This document shows positions 31,273-34,532 of a DNA stretch of 34,532 bases, piece after piece. The notes under the pieces were generated by a model, which did not search any database, was not told the DNA's origin, and saw only the letters and a list, made by a program, of their open reading frames with translations. The stretch's first letter is position 1. Each line of letters starts with the position of its first letter. Origin of the DNA: an uncultured bacterium (GTDB lineage: Bacteria > Patescibacteriota > Gracilibacteria > Absconditabacterales > Absconditicoccaceae); the NCBI GenBank assembly GCA_916049765.1, contig CAJZIX010000012.1, positions 1 through 34,532 of the forward strand. The letters are read 5' to 3'. The translations under genes and the position numbers were made by a program.

Positions 31273-31306
31273 GACGATATCTTTTATTTTCTCATTCTAT
31301 CACGTC

Positions 31307-32827
31307 ATGCAACAAAAGCAAGATTTCTTCAGCAAACAACAAAGTAAATCTGGATTCTCTGGAGGGGTAATTAGACATCCTCAAAAAAAATCCAATACTC
31401 TCTGGGTATGGATCGTCGTTATTGCAGTCATTCTCTTGGGAATTCTTTGATTGATCTACAAAAATCAGATTTTCAATCAAAACCTTCCTGAAACAGTCGT
31501 AGAAAGTGGCTATACGATCGGAGAAACGATTCAAAAAGAAGGAAGTCTGAATGCTGATGGAGATTTGCTAACTTATACCCATAGTTTAACCACTAATGAA
31601 GGGGAGCGTTTTCTTCTCAAAAGTTCTACAATCCCTCTCAATAACTATACTTCTGTATCTTCTGGAGTTTTTGTTATTCAAGGAACTATTGTTTCTCTCT
31701 ATGAGGATCTTCCTCTGGTAGAAGTTAGTAATATCACAGCGACAAATCAGCCAGAAACTGCAAGCTGAGAAAATACCTTGGAAGCCTTAAACAATGGTGG
31801 TGTTTATATTAGTCAAGCAGGAATCGGATTCCCATGAGAGTTTTTTGATCAATATGCTTTCGTTGGAGAAGCTGGAGCGAATGGAGAAATCAGTATTAAG
31901 AATCTTGATAACGAGAAAATTACAAAAATCAGCTATTTCTCTTGTTCGAACCAAGGAGATACCAATTGTAAATCACTTACAAGGACATTTGAGAGTACCG
32001 CTGCTAAAAAGAGCACAACGCTTAATGGAGATACTTTCTTTAAACTTCCAGAAGTTCAGAGCTGGTATTTTCAGAATGGAACTTGGCGAGGATATTTTAT
32101 CAATAATGCTGATGATGAAGAGGTAGAAAAAATTAAAAATCTGATCACTATTACAAATCCAGAATGGATAAAGGAAACCGTAAACCAATATGGAATAAAA
32201 ACCTGCCTTGGAAATGATGCGACAACAGAAAAGGTTACTTCTCATACTGTAAATAAAAATGCTGAAGGATTAAACATTTCAATAGAATGAAAATGACCAA
32301 AAAATTTCAGTTGTAAAGTAAGTATTGATTTCACAAAACCGACAAAACTTAAGCTGCTTGATCTAAAGATTAATGATTTGGGAGAAAACACACTCTCAAC
32401 ACAAACAGTTGAAACATCAAAAGAAAAAAAAGAAGAGATCATAGCAACATCTTCCACTATTACTCCAAGTAATAAGCAATTCCCTGTAAGTAGTGAAAAA
32501 ACGATGAGCTATAACTCTAGTAGAGGAGAATATCGTATGATTTTTCCATCTGCCAATATCTCTTATACTTCCAACACTATAGATGAAGATTTTGGTCAGA
32601 TAGGAGTTCGTTGTAGATATGCAATCAAGGTTATTGACTACAAAAATAAAGAAAATATTCAAACTTCTCCAAAAGTAATCATCTATGAATGTGGTTTCAA
32701 AAACGGATTTCAGCTTCCTGGAAGTAATTACTTCCAAAAGGATTTCTGAGATAAACACTTTGTTTTCTCAGTAATGGATGGTTCTTGGTTTGATTTCGCG
32801 AAGAATATTACAATCGAATCTCTCTAA
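31307..32827 (+). CDS. Single-span membrane protein with large extracellular region, unknown function
   Basis: A 506-residue protein (518 if the in-frame ATG at 31271 is used, which is unlikely because it falls in the predicted -10 element). It has a short cytoplasmic N terminus rich in Gln/Lys/Ser, one transmembrane helix at about 32-50 (LWVWIVVIAVILLGILGLIY), and then about 450 mostly beta-predicted extracytoplasmic residues with a few Cys (FSCSNQGDTNCKS, CLGND, FSCKV, VRCRY, YECGF) that could form disulfides. TGA-Gly codons occur throughout. I recognise no family. It follows secD behind a terminator-promoter junction and is followed by a bidirectional terminator, so it is its own unit. Type II topology is inferred from the N-terminal anchor and lysines on the cytoplasmic side. 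Confidence 0.8.
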
Positions 32828-32850
32828 ACTCATCATATTGAATAATAAAA

Positions 32851-32884
32851 AAACCACTTAGTTTTATATTTTAAGTGGTTTTTT
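32851..32884. terminator. Bidirectional terminator between convergent genes
   Basis: Stem AAACCACTTA / TAAGTGGTTT with an A run on the left and T run on the right. It serves the 506-aa protein gene (+) and the sorting-tail protein gene (-). Confidence 0.88.
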
Positions 32885-32897
32885 ATAATAAGAAAGT

Positions 32898-34451
32898 TTA
32901 CTTCACCATAACTTTTGCAGTTTTTGATTCTCCTTTTACCGTTCTCCACTTTACAAGATATAAGCCTTGCGAAAGTTGGAAATTTTCTACTCACTCAGGT
33001 TTAGATTTCTGAGCAATGAGTTGCCCTTTTAGATCATAAATTTGAACGGATTGAAGTGGTGTATCTTGCGTATCTATAGTCAGCATTCCATTTTCTGAAC
33101 TTATACGTGGTTTTTTTACTTCTGTTCATTCTATTCCTGAGGTTGAAGAGGATTTTATTTCTATCTTATTATTTTCTTTTACTTCAAAATTTATAGTAAA
33201 TGCCCCTTCTTCTGTTGGAGTATATTCTTCTCCATTAACTATCACACTCGTTATCTTATAATCACGCTTAGCCTGCACTTTGAGTTGATACGTTTTTCCT
33301 AGTTCTAAACTATCTTTAGTCACTTCTTTCCCTACATTATCATAATATTTTGGAGCTTCTATCTGGGTAGAATCATAGCCTTCATTCATTTTTCCGTATT
33401 TTGCTATTTCTTTAATTTTAATGATATTTAAGGTTTTATAAGCAAGAGTATTTCCTGCTGTTCTTCAACCCCGAATTTGAACTGCAGAAGTCCCTCAATC
33501 ATATGCTAAGGGTTTTACACTACTATACTCCAATTTATAAGTATATTCTTTATTCCCAATTTTTATACTCTTAGTCTCCGTCGTCTTATAGGGACTATTT
33601 CCACCAAGACTTTCTAATTCTTGTATTGTCCAAAAGTTTCCTGTTCATGATCATAGATTTTCTTTATCTAGCATCTTCCAATCCGACTCTATTCATCATG
33701 GTCAACTTTCTTGAAATTTCCCTTTATAACGAAGATTTATATTATTTCTGTTTAAAGGGATTCAAAATTTTGTTTCATTATCAAAAGAAACAACTTTTCA
33801 AAAAACTTGTTCTATAAATTCTTTTGGAAGTTCTGTTCTCTCAGGAAGATTTTTTACAATATGGAAGGTATCAGCCTGTTCTACAATTTTTTCTTCTCAT
33901 TGTTTCACAAAATTCGCTCCGTTATTGATTGTTACGTGTGTATAAGTACCTCCTTTATGAATAGTAATTACTGCATGTCATGTTATTTTTATTTTTCCAC
34001 CTCATATATCTTCACATCATCACTCACTATCAAAATGATCTATATTTGAAACATCTAATATAACACTATCATTATTAGATAGATAAAAATAACAATAGCT
34101 TTCGTTTCAAACTCAACTATTTATAATTTTTTCACCATCAATCGTTGCTCCATTGCTTAAATAGGGTACTGTTCCATGCTGTGCAAAATACTCCTCTACT
34201 CCTTGCTCGTCCAAAATCAAATTTTCTCCTACTACATTCTTCGCCTCTGCAGTTTTCCTTTCTTCTCATGATCTCCTTGCTTGCTGAAAATCAATCGTTT
34301 GCTTTTGAGTTTCGTTTGAGTTTTTTCAATTAGAAACTAAGTTTTTTGTCAATGCCTCTGAGGTTGTTTGCTCTTGTGCTTTTACTCAAGTTTGTCAAAA
34401 TACACTTAATCCTACCAATACTCCCGTTAGCATATTCCTCATTTTCCTCAT
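32898..34451 (-). CDS. Secreted protein with type IX secretion (Por)-like C-terminal sorting domain
   Basis: A 517-residue protein. The signal peptide is MRKMRNMLTGVLVGLSVFG.., cleaved near VKA|QE. The mature region, about 100-200, is beta-rich and repetitive with hydrophobic/Gly alternation (SNGATIDGEKI, GGGKIKITGHAVITIHKGG, THVTINNGANF), reminiscent of right-handed beta-helix proteins. About residues 385-440 resemble an InlB/bacterial-repeat fold (YKITSVIVNGEEY). The last 60 residues match the Por_Secre_tail pattern of Bacteroidetes T9SS cargo: LTIDTQDTPLQSVQIYDLKG, then a QLSQGLYLVKW motif and a KTAKVMVK end. More than 20 TGA-Gly codons show it is adapted to this genome's code. An AGAAGG Shine-Dalgarno-like element precedes the ATG, rare in this window. 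Export or anchoring by a T9SS-like route is inference; no por/spr genes are visible. Confidence 0.8.
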
Positions 34452-34455
34452 CTTT

Positions 34456-34461
34456 CCTTCT
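34456..34461 (-). promoter_or_regulatory. Shine-Dalgarno-like site AGAAGG
   Basis: AGAAGG 4 nt before the ATG of the sorting-tail protein. It is the only start in the window with a recognisable anti-SD match, and it supports the choice of the first ATG (34451) over two further in-frame ATGs nearby. Confidence 0.55.
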
Positions 34462-34502
34462 GCTATAAGCTAAAAAGTTAGTTCTCTAAAAAAACTATTC
34501 TT

Positions 34503-34530
34503 AGTATAATTATTTTTTTTAGCTTGTCAA
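34503..34530 (-). promoter_or_regulatory. Promoter of the sorting-tail protein, with palindrome over the -35 box
   Basis: On the minus strand: TTGACA (34525-34530), 16-nt spacer, TATACT (34503-34508). The -35 box lies inside the 11-nt palindrome GCTTGACAAGC (34522-34532), which could be a regulator site but is cut by the window edge. Leader is about 45 nt. Confidence 0.6.
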
Positions 34531-34532
34531 GC

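Larger units (their letters stand above)
1..34532. repeat. Dispersed palindromic word AAATCWGATTT and close variants
   Basis: Full 11-mers AAATC(A/T)GATTT seen at 14243, 15281, 17337, 18745, 29226, 31249 and 31462. Variants AAATC(A/T)GACTT or with a mismatched end are at 3280, 4227, 7732, 14117, 18824, 19098, 21152, 22110, 22909, 31235 and 32137. The half word TCAGATTT also occurs at 610, 3296, 14511, 22452, 23023, 26183, 30139 and 31036. Copies lie in genes in all reading frames and in intergenic DNA. Counting was by eye. Confidence 0.6.

Noticed and set aside
31271..31306. Upstream ATG (31271) as the start of the 506-aa protein
   Set aside because: It falls within the predicted -10 element and next to the secD terminator T run; the ATG at 31307 gives a normal leader and N terminus.
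1..34532. Widespread pseudogenisation, because frames are interrupted by TGA
   Set aside because: The interruptions are all TGA, never TAA or TAG, and fall on conserved glycines, so they are codons and not mutations.
1..34532. tRNA, rRNA, CRISPR arrays and insertion sequences
   Set aside because: No cloverleaf-like G+C-rich segment, regularly spaced repeat array, transposase or terminal inverted repeat was found by reading both strands.

Overview
The window comes from a Candidate Phyla Radiation (Patescibacteria) bacterium that reads UGA as glycine (genetic code 25), so Absconditabacteria (SR1) or Gracilibacteria (BD1-5). The evidence is internal. With TGA read as stop, nearly every gene shatters. 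With TGA read as Gly, long frames appear and the TGAs fall on invariant glycines, such as the SAM motif of RsmA, the Walker A motifs of HolB and ClpC, the EGDSAGG motif of GyrB and the ClpP-docking IGF loop. Only TAA and TAG end genes. The DNA is AT-rich (about one third G+C by eye), almost no start codon has a Shine-Dalgarno sequence, and inferred leaders are short (about 20-45 nt).

Layout. 1-1407: terminator, promoter and a CNNM/CorC-type membrane protein (+). 1425-3103 (-): holB then rsmA. 3372-18006 (+): a surface/secretion cluster with one uninterrupted 13.1-kb gene for a secreted giant protein of about 4370 residues, a Cys-containing secreted protein, and a small VirB2/TrbC-like two-helix membrane protein. 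18032-19491 (-): a truncated uvrB 3' part and a hicA-hicB toxin-antitoxin pair. 19814-20954 (+): a 48-residue basic protein, a strong terminator and a short M16-like (HxxEH) protein. 21092-23116 (+): an N-domain-less ClpC-like unfoldase. 23270-25408 (+): a secreted C-type-lectin-like adhesin behind a promoter whose 17-nt spacer holds ten consecutive G's. 25604-28176 (+): a hypothetical protein and gyrB. 28230-29315 (-): a DUF2304-glycosyltransferase 2 fusion. 29483-32827 (+): secD and a single-span membrane protein. 32898-34451 (-): a secreted protein with a type-IX-secretion-like C-terminal domain.

How it fits together. Housekeeping genes (replication, rRNA modification, topology, protein export and turnover) alternate with a large set of secreted or surface proteins: the giant protein, the lectin-like adhesin, the sorting-tail protein and the pilin-like protein. 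This suits a host-associated or episymbiotic cell that spends much of its genome on surface contact. The most notable points are the candidate phase-variable poly-G promoter, the giant-protein cluster, a palindromic word (AAATCWGATTT) enriched in all frames and in intergenic DNA, and much heavier use of UGA-Gly in surface genes than in conserved genes. No rRNA, tRNA, CRISPR array or insertion sequence was seen.
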